The notes under the pieces: generated by a model
Databases searched by the model: none
Seen by the model: the letters and a program-made list of their open reading frames with translations, nothing else
What the model was told of the DNA's origin: nothing
Assembly: GCF_046630445.1 (NCBI RefSeq)
Contig: NC_092336.1
Coordinates: forward strand, 505,191,001-505,255,000
DNA from: Rutidosis leptorrhynchoides
Lineage: Eukaryota > Streptophyta > Magnoliopsida > Asterales > Asteraceae
Direction of reading: 5' to 3'
DNA: 64,000 nt
Program-made: the position numbers and the translations under genes
Shown: in pieces, positions 22,728-39,457 of the stretch
How the letters are laid out: every line of letters starts with the position of its first letter
Position numbering within the stretch: the stretch's first letter is position 1

Positions 22728-25173
22728 TGTAACATCCCGCATTTTTCCGTTAAATTATTTTAACGCCGTCTTTTTTTTATTTATTTAATATCCTCAGCAT
22801 CTCGATTCGTATCCTCTTTTAGCTACATTCTTAAAATATTTTCGTTATTGGATTATAACGTCCCCCGTACTCTCGTGAAGTTAAATATTCGTTCGGTTAA
22901 TTTCCGCACCCGACTACAAACTAGAGGGACTAGTTTTGCCAAAAAGACAAAGAGGTGACTAGCTTTTGACTAGTCAACCCCACCTCCCATCTTTTTCATT
23001 TTCATTTTTCCTTTTCTTTCACTACTTCCATAATTTCTCTCAATTCTCCATTTTGAAGATTCATCATCTAAATCAAATCGGTCAAGCTTCAATCCAAACA
23101 AATTACATATTTGGAATTCTTGCAACTTCCTCTTCGATTCCATACCAATTTCATCTCATTTGGGTAACTTTCTAAAATCACTAGATTTCTTTAAATTCGT
23201 GTTCTTGACTTATAAAGTAGTTAATTAGTGTCTATGGCTCATTGTGATGTCGTGTATGTAATTTGTATGCTCGATTTGTTGTTTTTGGTGTAACTAGTTC
23301 ATTATGAAAATTGCTTGCTAAATCTTTGATTTTGGATGATTAAAAGTTGTTTAATTGTTAAAGTTCATGTATTAAATGTGTTACTAGCGTCATTAGCTTC
23401 AATTTGATGTGTAGGTTGATTAAGAAAACTTCAAAAACATGATTATTGATTTTGAGATGTTTGACTAGGGTTTGATAGTTCTTGACATGAATTTTTGGAT
23501 GCTTGAATGCCATGAAATGTTAATTGTTAGTGTTTAGTAGTAATGTATGCTTCATTACCTTCAAAACGGCATATCACATGTGTGAATTGGATTCCCGAAA
23601 CTTAAAATGCATTTGATGAACTTGAAACTTTGAAAATGGATTCTTAATGATCACTTGACGGAAAATCGGTTATTGAAATTGATGTTTTTGTTTGATGAAA
23701 CGTGTTTAGTTGTTTTCCTTGTCAAATTACCTTTCCAACGATATATAGTATGCATTTTGGATGTTTTCGGTTCATAAAATATGTTAATTTGAGTTTTGGT
23801 TCGTGACTTGGTCTATTTTTCTGCAAACAGCAAAAATTCCAGGTATGCGCGCCGTGCAACCTCAGCGCGCCGCGCAAAACAGAAATCCCAGATATTTGCC
23901 CCCTTTAGTTGAGTTCTGACCCGGATTTACACTAGGGTGCGCGCCGCGCAACCCATAGCGCGCCGCGCATATGCCCAGCTCATTTTTGTTTTTATTTTTC
24001 CTTTCACAAAATGTTTCCCGCTTAACCGTAACTCCGATTAACATGAAACTTGGCCATTCTGCTCATAAATGATTTCTCATCATGGGAAAATTGTCGGATA
24101 CCCGACCCGACCCCGTTGACCTTGACTTTGACCAAGTTTGACTTTTAGTCAAACTTAACCAAACAATTATACGATCGTTCTAACATGCTTAATTACTTGT
24201 ATCGTGCATGAAACTTGACTAATTGATTCACATGCTACATAATCGAGTCGTAACGAGCCATAGGACTAATTGAACATCTTTGACCGTTTGTGTTTACCGT
24301 TATTGATATAACCTATATGTTTAGGTCAAGACTAGCTTTGTCTTTGCACGCGTTTACTTGTTGAAGTACTTTATTAACTCTTGCACGCAAGGTGAGATCA
24401 TAGTCCCACTTTTACTCTTTTTGAACTTATATTTGGGATGAGAAAACATAAATGATTCTTTTGAACTAAGTGAACACAAGAACGGGAAAACAAACATTCT
24501 ACATACGAGTTTAGAACAAAAATCCTCAATTCGATTATCATTAGTTACACTTGACGGGTGTAAGCGAGAACTTATGTTATATGGCCATATGGGTTGACAA
24601 CCCTCATCTTTGACGGTTCGCTACCGTCTACAGATGAAATATATTTTCGAGAATCAGTGTTTGTTCTAGCACTATGGATGGGGTATACAATGGATGGAAT
24701 GTTAAGCTTTGATAATTGGGTGCTCGTGAATATTAACTTTTAGAATGTATTACTATTATTTCAACTTTTCAAACCTTGTGGTTCGACTTACTTACTTTTA
24801 CTCACTTACTTACTTAAACCTATGATTTCACCAACGTTTTCGTTGACAGATTTCTATGTTTTTCTCAGGGCTTGCACGATATGTGAAACATGCTTCCGCT
24901 TACTATTTGATACTTGCATTGGATGTCGAGTATACATGCATTTCATGGAGCGTCTTTTGACTTTACTTTAAACCGTGTCGTCTAGATTTCATTTGTACTT
25001 ATAACCTTGTAACTTAACTTTTGGTTGAACAATTCTTGTAAACTTTGGAAACAATCTTTATTTTGAAATGAAGGCGACATATTTTGGTCAAACGTTGTCA
25101 TAAAGACTTATGACCAGGTGATGGGACCCATGTAGACGATGCCGTCACTTGACGATTTGTCGGGGTCGTTACA
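22728..25173 (+). mobile_element. 5' LTR of element F (2,446 bp)
   Basis: Starts TGTAACATCCCGC and ends GGGGTCGTTACA just before the primer site. Contains a conspicuous GC-rich patch with repeated GCGCGCCGCGC-type motifs (about 23,846-23,970). Confidence 0.92.
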
Positions 25174-25192
25174 AGTGGTATCAGAGCCTTGG
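25174..25192 (+). other. Primer binding site of element F
   Basis: TGGTATCAGAGCCTTGG starts three bases after the LTR, complementary to initiator tRNA-Met. Confidence 0.9.
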
Positions 25193-25578
25193 TTGTAGGG
25201 ATTTAGAGTTCATTTGTGTCCACCCCGAGTCATAGGGTACATAGGTGAATCTAGACTTCAACCGGCATATAGACTGAAGTAGGAATTACTTGACTATTTG
25301 TGCATTTATACTCGAACTCTTCTATCATATCTAACTCGTATTCGATCTTGATCTTACGTTGATAAATTTTGTTGACGCGCCACCTTGACTTTATAAAGTA
25401 ATGTTAAATGCACATGTAAATCAGGGTAATATAATTTCCGGGATTATATTACGGAGATTCACATGGACGTTCCGACATTATGACGTAAAGAATTTAAGGC
25501 GAGTCAAGGAAAAATTTCCTCTCTATCCTTATTCCATACTCCGGTTAGTATTGTTGAAAATACTAACCAACGATATTC

Positions 25579-26637
25579 TTGTGTCATGAAGGAACAATGG
25601 CTCACCAAGGTCAACACAATACTCCTCTCGAAACCCTAGAACAAGCTCTTCAACGAATGATAACCACCGCCGTGGGTACGGCCGTGGCCGATCACTTTTC
25701 TAACAACAACAATCATGGAACTGGTAATTCAAACGAAGGTTGCTCCTACAAGAACTTCATGAAGTACAATCCTTCCACTTTCGATGGAACCGGAGGACCG
25801 GTTACTCTCACCCGATGGTTTGAACAAATGGAGACCGTTTTTAACACAAGCGGTTGTCGAGACCAAGATGAGGTCAAGTTTTCCACCCTCACTTTCACCG
25901 GCATTGCTCTCTCGTGGTGGAACACGTATGTACAATTGGTGGGAAGCGATGAAGCCCACACACTCTCTTGGACCGAATTAAGAGAAAGAATGATCACCGA
26001 ATACTTCCCGCGCGACGAGACTCGAAGGCTCGAGCAGGGTCTAAGGAATTTAAAAACGGTCGGGAACGACCTCGAAGCTTATAATCAACGGTTTACCGAA
26101 CTAGTCACAATGTGTCCAAATATCATGACTCCCGAATCCCTAAGAGTCGAACTTTACATGGATGGCCTCCCTAAGAGCATTCAACACAGGGTAATGACAC
26201 CTCGACCCACTAACCTACAAGAGGCTTTAACAATGGCCCGCCATACTTTAGACACGGCGAATGAAATGGAAACGCCGGCACCAATGGTCGAGAACCAATT
26301 GAGCGGCAATAAAAGAACATGGGAAGCCTCTCAATCAAGCAACCACAACCACAACAACCTCTCCAAGAAGCCTTTCGCCTCCAACGACAAGAAAGGCTAT
26401 ACCGGAAAACTACCTTTTTGTAACGAATGCCGCAAGCATCACTTTGAAGGATGTGGCAGGTTCCGCCACCGGCGCCAAGGAAGTGGTCACATCGCCAAAC
26501 ATTGTGGAAGTGCCACCCCCATCACTCAAAAGGGACCCAACCCACGAAAGTTGGTCACTTGCTACGCATGTGGCCAAACGGGTCATTTTAGGAATGAATG
26601 CCCAAATAAGAAAATCAACCCCAACGCACGCCGTTGA
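25579..26637 (+). CDS. gag: Element F gag polyprotein (352 aa)
   Basis: Structural (capsid-nucleocapsid) protein of a Ty3/gypsy element. The frame may start at the first ATG or, more likely, at the seventh residue (MAHQGQ...). The central retrotransposon gag domain is clear (about residues 60-230), with typical FDGTGGPVTLTRWFEQME and the ALSWWNTYV motif. A basic linker follows. One degenerate Cys/His cluster (near 280-310) precedes one complete CCHC knuckle, CYACGQTGHFRNEC (about 330-343). It is the only part of F with a long open frame. The family is certain; activity is not implied. Confidence 0.9.
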   Translation: MCHEGTMAHQGQHNTPLETLEQALQRMITTAVGTAVADHFSNNNNHGTGNSNEGCSYKNFMKYNPSTFDGTGGPVTLTRWFEQMETVFNTSGCRDQDEVKFSTLTFTGIALSWWNTYVQLVGSDEAHTLSWTELRERMITEYFPRDETRRLEQGLRNLKTVGNDLEAYNQRFTELVTMCPNIMTPESLRVELYMDGLPKSIQHRVMTPRPTNLQEALTMARHTLDTANEMETPAPMVENQLSGNKRTWEASQSSNHNHNNLSKKPFASNDKKGYTGKLPFCNECRKHHFEGCGRFRHRRQGSGHIAKHCGSATPITQKGPNPRKLVTCYACGQTGHFRNECPNKKINPNARR

Positions 26638-29110
26638 ACTTTCAACATCAACGCCTAGGATGCCCGAGACGACGATGGACTAGTCACGGGTACGTTTCTT
26701 CACAACAAACCGTATGTTTCATAATTATTCGATTCAATTACCGCTAGACGTTTTACAACCAAGACTTTGACTTGTACTCATTACATTCCACCTTTTTCCC
26801 TTAGATACTACTTAGGCAATTTAAGCGACCAACGGAAAGATATTGTGTGTCTATAAATTCTATCGGAGGATATACGTTAAGAATATTGACTTGACACCTA
26901 TAGAACTAGGGAGCTCAGAACCTATTCGTTAAGGAGAAATTGTTTCCCTACAACTAGGTATAGATTATTGTGAACTAAATAATTTTCGGTTGAAAACCGA
27001 TACCCTCTTCCTCGTATCCATGACCACCTGATTACTTGCATGAATCCCGTGTGCATTCCAAAACGACCTCCGTTCCGGTTATCATCAATTGGGGGTTAAG
27101 GGAGACGATGTCTCCTAAGCCATTTCCGAACTCGCAACGTTAGTTGTAAATCTCTCTTAGTACCGTTTGATTTATTTAGGACTCCGTCCGTATTCATGAA
27201 CCTCCTAAACCACGTATGCAACTTATCTAGACAAATCTGTTATCGTATTTATAGATGACATCTTAACTTATTTAAGTAAAGAAGGAAAACGAACAACATC
27301 ACCATCTTACGCTCGAACTTTTGAGAAAAGAGCAACTTTATACCAAATTCTCCGAGTGAGAATTTCTGTTGAACGAAGTCCAATTTTCTAGACCATGATG
27401 TTAATGGTCAAGGCATTACAATCAATCTCGAAATCAAGCCACATGTAATCAGGAAACTCTCCCAACTCAGACTTGTATTCGTAAAATCTTAGATCTCGTC
27501 TATTTTTACCGAAGATTCATTTCTGACTTTTCTCGTGTTACACGACTTTTAAACTCGTTAACTCACTAAGGAAAACTTTAAACCTCTCCGTGTTCGAACC
27601 TTGAGCGTGATTCTTCACACCAACAATTCTAGTTAAAATCGTATAGCAACAGATGGAACTCAAACATGGAAATATTTCTACTTGAACGCCGAAAGGCATA
27701 CTCTCTCGTCTCAAAAATCAACATAACTAAAATTCGTTATTTTGCACGAAGAATTCGAATACTAAATTGTGGATCCGATCAATTTTCTCGTCATCCCGTA
27801 CCACACTACCTACCTCTGTTATTTCACCGTCACCGTCTAATATTACTGGAATTTAAGATAACACACAATCCAACGATACTTCACTCTTCTTTGACTTAAC
27901 GCCCTTGTGTTTCTGATAATCGGTCAACTATTATTCAACCCCGAACTATACAACTACGTGTACTACCTCGTTTCTCTTTCAGACTTCAACTTTTGACAAC
28001 TAGAGGCACGTTATGGCAACCCCGAGATGTAAGCTCATCCTATTCTAAGTCCTCATTTCACTCCTATCTTTATCGCTCACATTTCCGTTTAAGGAAACTC
28101 CTTGTAACATTTCTCCATGGATAGAGAAACTCTTCATATTACAATAGTATTCGCCACGAGGGTGAATAGTTCTAACGAACATTTTCGAACCCTAACTAAC
28201 TTGTTCAAACGTATATTAAGAGATTCTATTCCAACACGGTGCATCTTTGTCAATTATCACGTATCGAAATACTCGTTTCACTTCTAGTTTTGCAAGAAAC
28301 CTTGGAGACCCGCTTAGACATGAGTACCGCGTACCACCCACAAACCGACGAACCGAGCAAACGAACGATTTACGTCTTGGAAAGACATGTCACAAACTCG
28401 TATTGTCACCTTTAGTAGATCACTCTTACAACAGTAGATACCACTCGTGTGTTCACACGCACTTTCCGAAACCCTATATGACCGCTAATGTCATACCCCT
28501 GTTCATTTAACCAAAGCATCAACCACCGAAATCTGAACTCCATCAAGAAACAACAATTGAGATCGTTCAAGTCCGAGAAGGGCTCGAGACAACCCATTGT
28601 CGCCAGAAGAGTTATACCAAACTTAGATGAAAACCTCACCAAACCCAGTGTGTAACCGCGTAATATTGAGAAACCGCACCTTGGAAGGGTGTAATCCATT
28701 TTGGGAAATCGAGAAAGGCTATATCCGCAATATTGAACCTTTTGAAACCTTGGGGCGTATTAGAACCGCTTCCTACCGTTTAGAACTTCCGACTCAATTA
28801 AGTTTCCGTTTACCCTACATTTCGTGTAACAAACTTAGAAACGTGTCCGGCGGAACAGGAACGTGCAATCCTGCTAGATACATCAACTATCGATGACAAA
28901 CTACTCTTCATAGGAAAACCAGTTGAAACCAGGGATCGTAAAAACCAAACCTTAATACAACGTGAAACCCTCACTATCCAAATTCATGAGAACACTCAAG
29001 GACGTACCTTCACTTATTCATAGCATTGACATCTCCGGTCTCGAGTGAGAGGCATCGATTATTACTTCCAACTAAATTTCGGGACGAAATTTCTTTTGAG
29101 GTGTGGATAA
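26638..29110 (+). mobile_element. Element F pol remnant and polypurine tract
   Basis: Fossil pol region. Recognisable traces include a reverse-transcriptase palm snippet (SGYHQL near 27,079 and a FIDDIL-like stretch near 27,250) and integrase-like and C-terminal snippets up to about 28,900. It is broken many times and is about 2.5 kb, well below the usual pol length. It ends in the hairpin module AAATTTCGGGACGAAATTT (29,074-29,092) and the polypurine tract before the 3' LTR. Confidence 0.75.
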
Positions 29111-31556
29111 TGTAACATCCCGCATTTTTCCGTTAAATTATTTTAACGCCGTCTTTTTTTTATTTATTTAATATCCTCAGCATCTCGATTCGTATCCTCT
29201 TTTAGCTACATTCTTAAAATATTTTCGTTATTGGATTATAACGTCCCCCGTACTCTCGTGAAGTTAAATATTCGTTCGGTTAATTTCCGCACCCGACTAC
29301 AAACTAGAGGGACTAGTTTTGCCAAAAAGACAAAGAGGTGACTAGCTTTTGACTAGTCAACCCCACCTCCCATCTTTTTCATTTTCATTTTTCATTTTCT
29401 TTCACTACTTCCATAATTTCTCTCAATGCTCCATTTTGAAGATTCATCATCTAAATCAAATCGGTCAAGCTTCAATCCAAACAAATTACATATTTGGAAT
29501 CCTTGCAACTTCCTCTTCGATTCCATACCAATTTCATCTCATTTGGGTAACTTTCTAAAATCACTAGATTTCTTTAAATTCGTGTTCTTGACTTATAAAG
29601 TAGTTAATTAGTGTCTATGGCTCATTGTGATGTCGTGTATGTAATTTGTATGCTCGATTTGTTGTTTTTGGTGTAACTAGTTCATTATGAAAATTGCTTG
29701 CTAAATCTTTGATTTTGGATGATTAAAAGTTGTTTAATTGTTAAAGTTCATGTATTAAATGTGTTACTAGCGTCATTAGCTTCAATTTGATGTGTAGGTT
29801 GATTAAGAAAACTTCAAAAACATGATTATTGCTTTTGAGATGTTTGACTAGGGTTTGATAGTTCTTGACATGAATTTTTGGATGCTTGAATGCCATGAAA
29901 TGTTAATTGTTAGTGTTTAGTAGTAATGTATGCTTCATTACCTTCAAAACGGCATATCACATGTGTGAATTGGATTCCCGAAACTTAAAATGCATTTGAT
30001 GAACTTGAAACTTTGAAAATGGATTCTTAATGATCACTTGACGGAAAATCGGTTATTGAAATTGATGTTTTTGTTTGATGAAACGTGTTTAGTTGTTTTC
30101 CTTGTCAAATTACCTTTCCAACGATATATAGTATGCATTTTGGATGTTTTCGGTTCATAAAATATGTTAATTTGAGTTTTGGTTCGTGACTTGGTCTATT
30201 TTTCTGCAAACAGCAAAAATTCCAGGTATGCGCGCCGTGCAACCTCAGCGCGCCGCGCAAAACAGAAATCCCAGATATTTGCCCCCTTTAGTTGAGTTCT
30301 GACCCGGATTTACACTAGGGTGCGCGCCGCGCAACCCATAGCGCGCCGCGCATATGCCCAGCTCATTTTTGTTTTTATTTTTCCTTTCACAAAATGTTTC
30401 CCGCTTAACCGTAACTCCGATTAACATGAAACTTGGCCATTCTGCTCATAAATGATTTCTCATCATGGAAAAATTGTCGGATACCCGACCCGACCCCGTT
30501 GACCTTGACTTTGACCAAGTTTGACTTTTAGTCAAACTTAACCAAACAATTATACGATCGTTCTAACATGCTTAATTACTTGTATCGTGCATGAAACTTG
30601 ACTAATTGATTCACATGCTACATAATCGAGTCGTAACGAGCCATAGGACTAATTGAACATCTTTGACCGTTTGTGTTTACCGTTATTGATATAACCTATA
30701 TGTTTAGGTCAAGACTAGCTTTGTCTTTGCACGCGTTTACTTGTTGAAGTACTTTATTAACTCTTGCACGCAAGGTGAGATCATAGTCCCACTTTTACTC
30801 TTTTTGAACTTATATTTGGGATGAGAAAACATAAACGATTCTTTTGAACTAAGTGAACACAAGAACGGGAAAACAAACATTCTACATACGAGTTTAGAAC
30901 AAAAATCCTCAATTCGATTATCATTAGTTACACTTGACGGGTGTAAGCGAGAACTTATGTTATATGGCCATATGGGTTGACAACCCTCATCTTTGACGGT
31001 TCGCTACCGTCTACAGATGAAATATATTTTCGAGAATCAGTGTTTGTTCTAGCACTATGGATGGGGTATACAATGGATGGAATGTTAAGCTTTGATAATT
31101 GGGTGCTCGTGAATATTAACTTTTAGAATGTATTACTATTATTTCAACTTTTCAAACCTTGTGGTTCGACTTACTTACTTTTACTCACTTACTTACTTAA
31201 ACCTATGATTTCACCAACGTTTTCGTTGACAGATTTCTATGTTTTTCTCAGGGCTTGCACGATATGTGAAACATGCTTCCGCTTACTATTTGATACTTGC
31301 ATTGGATGTCGAGTATACATGCATTTCATGGAGCGTCTTTTGACTTTACATTAAACCGTGTCGTCTAGATTTCATTTGTACTTATAACCTTGTAACTTAA
31401 CTTTTGGTTGAACAATTCTTGTAAACTTTGGAAACAATCTTTATTTTGAAATGAAGGCGACATATTTTGGTCAAACGTTGTCATAAAGACTTATGACCAG
31501 GTGATGGGACCCATGTAGACGACGCCGTCACTTGACGATTTGTCGGGGTCATTACA
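29111..31556 (+). mobile_element. 3' LTR of element F (2,446 bp)
   Basis: Near-identical copy of 22,728-25,173, ending GGGGTCATTACA, then the GTTTA duplication. Confidence 0.92.
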
Positions 31557-31561
31557 GTTTA

Positions 31562-32054
31562 TAGTGTGATTGACTTTCTATATACTAGTACCAATCTAAA
31601 GCGACTGAAAATCCTAAGCAAGCATATCATAGACCCATATCTCATCCATATTTTCTACCATAGGCAATATACTCCATCCAGAGATTAAATACTTCCACAC
31701 AACAGCAACAATTATGATACTTCCCCACAACAACAACAATTATGATCCATAACCAAATGAGCTTCACAAACTTAACCCGAAACACAACAACGGTAGTAAA
31801 TAGAACTCATAACAGTAAACACACGTGAAAGGCTGACTTAAATCCTAATAGCAGCAACAAATATGATATGTATCATAACTATAGTTGTAGCTGTAGACTT
31901 GACCCATATACATATTATATTGAAAACCTTGACCCATTTTCCAGCATTGTGTCTAAATAGCAATAAACTAAAGTTTGGAAATTATTATTCAAATTTCCTA
32001 CATTCCTCCTATTATCTTTAATCCCGAGTCCCCTAGTGTTTCATGTGGCTATCT
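31562..32054. other. Unassigned stretch
   Basis: No gene or repeat recognised. Contains CAACAACAATTATGAT-type direct repeats near 31,700-31,745. It may be intron or flank of the interrupted gene on the minus strand. Confidence 0.5.
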
Positions 32055-32649
32055 TCATGTTTCAACTTTGTTCGGTCGCTCACCACTATCAAACTTGCAT
32101 TCTAAAAAATTCCCGAATTCTTCCAAATTATTCTTATTTTTAATATTTTTCTTAGGGTTTAAAATCTTACCAATTACTTTGATAGGCTTGCAGGGAAATC
32201 CAACTGAATTTTCTTCTTGTACTTGATCCCCATCGTCATCATCAGTATGATCTAGTGACCCCGCCACAACTTCATCAGTGAACTCCATGGCTTTCAACTT
32301 ATTTCTTTTATGCCCTTTTGTTAAGCTATGATTCGAAGTCGTAGTCATAATGGTTATGGTAGCTTGGTTTGGTCTTGTTTGGAAATCTAGTATGCTGTTT
32401 ATCAAAACGAGCCATACCCGTTCTCAATCTATTTCCCAACAAGAATTTCCCATTCATACTCGTTACAGCGGCTACAGCTTGATCATACATTGCAAACTTG
32501 ATGAAGGCAAAGTTGCGCCCCTCCCTCCAAGCTATGTTTTGAATCCATCTAAAACGCCTAAACGCCCCGCTAATCACCATAGGAGTAGTACCTCTAGAAA
32601 TATTGCCCAGAAAGACGGTCAATATCAAAACGAACCAATCTATCACCAT
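32055..32649 (-). pseudogene. RRM-like RNA-binding protein remnant
   Basis: Minus-strand frame 32,649-32,326 (107 codons) resembles the second half of an RNA recognition motif: an RNP1-like GRNFAFIKF is followed by AVAAVTSMNGKFLLGNRLRT and a basic tail. A partly overlapping minus frame (32,405-32,055) continues with acidic, then Lys/Asn-rich sequence. This suggests either a frame change or an intron between the two. The N-terminal RNP2 strand is at best weak. RRMs of this kind occur in plant SR-type proteins and in the first part of plant LINE-derived proteins; I cannot choose. The Mutator-like element begins 38 bases upstream of the first ATG of the frame. Confidence 0.45.
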
Positions 32650-32686
32650 AGGAGCTTAGAGGGGGTATGGCAGGTCTTTAAATTGG

Positions 32687-34025
<1,339 letters not shown>

Positions 34026-34034
34026 TTAAATTGG

Positions 34035-34661
34035 TCAATGACTAAAGCGTTGGAAAAATCATTACTCCGTATTACAGAGTGTCATCTTATTAAATTTCAA
34101 ATAAATAAATTTCAGAAATTTTAAAATTTTAAAATTTAAAACTCTTAAACCACGTGATCGGTTGGACTCTCTGAACCGTTTACCGGTCGGACTAGTTATC
34201 GCATGACCCGGTTCTCAAAGGTCATGAAAAAAAGACACATAGTGGGTACCCAAACGAATATTCCTGTGAGAAGGGGCATTTTGGGAACAATGTTTCAAAC
34301 CTCTTTCACTAGCATCCAATGTTACCATCACTATCAACCGTTTGATCAAACGCATTTGATCAAATCCAACGGCTGAAATTAAAAGTTTGACTAGTGTACA
34401 AAATGAGGTAAGGAATGAATGATTGGCCCTTTTTCAAGTTTACACTACCTTTGACCAGCTACAGAAAGTGATAGATATTACTACTCTTTAGAGAGAGAAA
34501 CCTACAGATTTAGTGAGAGAAAGCTATAGATACAGAACAACGGCGGAAGAGAGTTGCGTCTAGTGCTGCTAAACCTTCTTTCACGACGGCGGCATAGCCG
34601 GTAGGTGGCTCCGGTGAAGCAACGGTTTTGGTGAAATTAGGGTTATGATTCACGAAACATA
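34035..34661 (+). promoter_or_regulatory. Upstream region and 5' leader of the GSK3 gene
   Basis: The 5' leader probably starts around 34,480-34,500, in the GA-rich stretch CTTTAGAGAGAGAAACC typical of plant leaders. Upstream are a TACTCCGTATTACAGAGTG motif (34,066) and TTTGATCAAACGCATTTGATCAAA direct copies (near 34,340-34,365; repeat unit TTTGATCAAA). No strong TATA box is clear. The MULE ends only about 450 bases upstream of the leader. Confidence 0.45.

Positions 34662-34662
<1 letters not shown>
34645..34662 (+). promoter_or_regulatory. Five-codon upstream ORF overlapping the kinase start
   Basis: ATG ATT CAC GAA ACA TAA encodes MIHET. The last A of its stop codon is the A of the kinase start codon (TAATG). 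Such an overlap can allow termination followed by re-initiation, so this small frame may tune kinase translation. Confidence 0.5.
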
Positions 34663-37781
<3,119 letters not shown>

Positions 37782-38007
37782 TTCATGTGAAAGCAGGTCG
37801 CAAATGTGGCACGTTGGCCAAGTTTATAGATGTGAGTCGTAATGTATTTGTAACCGCATTCATCTACTTGACGGATTGCGTTCAAACTGGATAGATGCAT
37901 AATTGACTTGGGACCATAGTTATAGAAGTTTAGTCGTATTATTTATATTTTATTTTTCCTATCAAATGAGTTTCTTTTTTTCTTTTTTTATTCTTTTTTT
38001 TTTCTTT

Positions 38008-38039
<32 letters not shown>

Positions 38040-38256
38040 GTGGTTATATCCAGTTAACCACATGTTTCAATCTGCTTAATTTTTTTGGTATGAAATCACA
38101 CGGGCTAAATCTTTATCTCTTGACAAGGATGAACTCTTTTCATTGTATGAAATAATAAAATAAAAACAAATATATATTTGACATTAGAGAATTACATTAA
38201 TGATTCAATTTCATAGCATGCTTTAATTATAAACAACCTTCTTTTGAATGAATACA
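37782..38256. other. Convergent intergenic region between kinase and C2 genes
   Basis: Holds the 3' ends of both genes. A T-rich tract is followed by (TG)n (38,013-38,038). An AATAATAAAATAAAAAC stretch near 38,148 could carry a poly(A) signal for the plus strand. Confidence 0.5.
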
Positions 38257-38805
38257 TCAATATCGGTTTCCAACAGGGATACCAATCACCACCCCATGAG
38301 ACGCACCTTGACCAATTTTTGATCCACCGTACGTCCACCCTATCTCCGACGACGAAGAACAAGTCTCCGTTGAGCTACAACCAACACCGCCATTATCAGC
38401 CGAACTAGACTTAACCCTAACCGAAAAATTAATAATCCCATTCCTACTACCATATTGATCTCTCAACCTATAACTCAAAAAATGCAAATAATTACTAGGA
38501 AAAAATCTTCCAATAAAATCCGAAACCGGAACATTAACCGTCCCAACCACCTGATCGCCAAAACCATTCTTGCATAAAACTTTTAGCGTGAAATATTTTG
38601 CATGCATAGGGATTTCAACCATAAACTTCTCGTTCCATGATGGGTATGACCCGTTTTCATGATCCATCGACGTTTCAAATTGGTTGTTACAGCTGGTTTC
38701 TGTTTCGATGGTGACATACGTGTTCTTCTTGATCGAACGTTTTCCTGCAAGCGAAAGGGCTTCACCGGATATTATTGTAATTTCAAGAACCCTAGAAGCC
38801 TTCAT
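38257..38805 (-). CDS. C2-domain protein, BON1-associated (BAP2)-like, 182 aa
   Basis: Single-exon gene. A C2 domain occupies about residues 5-135: it opens RVLEITIISGEALSL, continues KKNTYVTIETE and GSYPSWNEKFMVEIP, and ends YLHFLSYRLRDQYGSRNGIINFSVRVK. This block order and the short Ser/Gly-rich tail match BAP1/BAP2 of Arabidopsis, small membrane-associated C2 proteins that partner the copine BON1 and restrain cell death. Most acidic calcium ligands of classical C2 domains are not obvious, so lipid binding may not depend on calcium. Length is close to the family norm (about 190-207). It lies head-on to the kinase gene and on the same strand as the armadillo gene. Confidence 0.85.
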   Translation of the reverse strand: MKASRVLEITIISGEALSLAGKRSIKKNTYVTIETETSCNNQFETSMDHENGSYPSWNEKFMVEIPMHAKYFTLKVLCKNGFGDQVVGTVNVPVSDFIGRFFPSNYLHFLSYRLRDQYGSRNGIINFSVRVKSSSADNGGVGCSSTETCSSSSEIGWTYGGSKIGQGASHGVVIGIPVGNRY

Positions 38806-38851
38806 TGTGTTTTGTTAGAAAACAAAATTTTTAATGAGGGGTTCGATACAG

Positions 38852-38872
38852 AGTAAAATATATATAGATTAA
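38852..38872 (-). promoter_or_regulatory. TATA box of the C2-domain gene
   Basis: Read on the minus strand, CTATATATATTTTACTC lies about 50 bases before the start codon, which implies a short leader of around 20-25 bases. Confidence 0.6.
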
Positions 38873-39137
38873 AAGTTACGAAAAAATAGCCAATAGGAAG
38901 TTGGGTGGTAGGATAAAAGAAAGTGATAGGATATTTCTGTTCACACTCGAGGAAACTCAGTTTCCGTTTCAATTAACAATTACTCCGTATTAGTTACCTA
39001 ATTTGACGAGTTTTTATTTAATAAGGATTAGCTAAATTTTTAACTATGGTTTTGTGGATTGCTGTTATTGAAATAATAGTCAAAAAAATATATATTCAGT
39101 AACTCGGTTACGATACTTATTTGATTGATTACGGTTT

Positions 39138-39138
<1 letters not shown>

Positions 39139-39173
<35 letters not shown>
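39139..39173. repeat. Poly(T) tract, 35 bases
   Basis: Uninterrupted T run. It could be the poly(A) tail of a minus-strand retroposed sequence, but no SINE body or flanking duplication was recognised. Confidence 0.85.
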
Positions 39174-39397
39174 CAAATACACGACTTAAACTTTTTTATA
39201 AATGATATCTTAATATATTATATTATATTATACTTATATACAATAGAGCAAATTTGGTTACTATTTATGAATAGTAACTTTTTCATCCTTTTGTGTTTTT
39301 TTTTTAATTGAATTAAAAGTATTTATTTACTCCATATAGTGTAGTATCTAAAATTCACAAATGATCGTTATTACATTTTTAATGAACCTTTTTTTCA

Positions 39398-39457
39398 AAT
39401 AACTCTCTTATAGATTATTGATTACACAATAACTCTCTTATAGATTATTGATTACAC
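39398..39457. repeat. Perfect tandem duplication, 2 x 30 bp
   Basis: Two identical head-to-tail copies beginning AATAACTCTCTTATAG (39,398 and 39,428), so the duplication is recent. Confidence 0.95.

Larger units (their letters stand above)
22728..31556 (+). mobile_element. Element F: Ty3/gypsy retrotransposon, broken
   Basis: Complete outline: 5' LTR 22,728-25,173, primer site 25,176-25,192, gag, decayed pol, polypurine tract, 3' LTR 29,111-31,556. It is flanked by a perfect GTTTA duplication (22,723-22,727 and 31,557-31,561). Both LTRs are exactly 2,446 bp and differ at roughly ten sites by eye (about 0.4%), suggesting insertion about 0.15-0.2 million years ago at 1.0-1.3e-8 changes per site per year. 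The pol region is shorter than in a full element and carries many breaks, although reverse transcriptase and integrase-like snippets remain. Confidence 0.92.

Noticed and set aside
25729-25997. Minus-strand frames inside gag of element F
   Set aside because: Shadows of the clear gag frame on the plus strand.
39139-39173. Retroposed SINE or processed gene marked by the poly(T) run
   Set aside because: No SINE body, promoter boxes or flanking duplication was found next to it.
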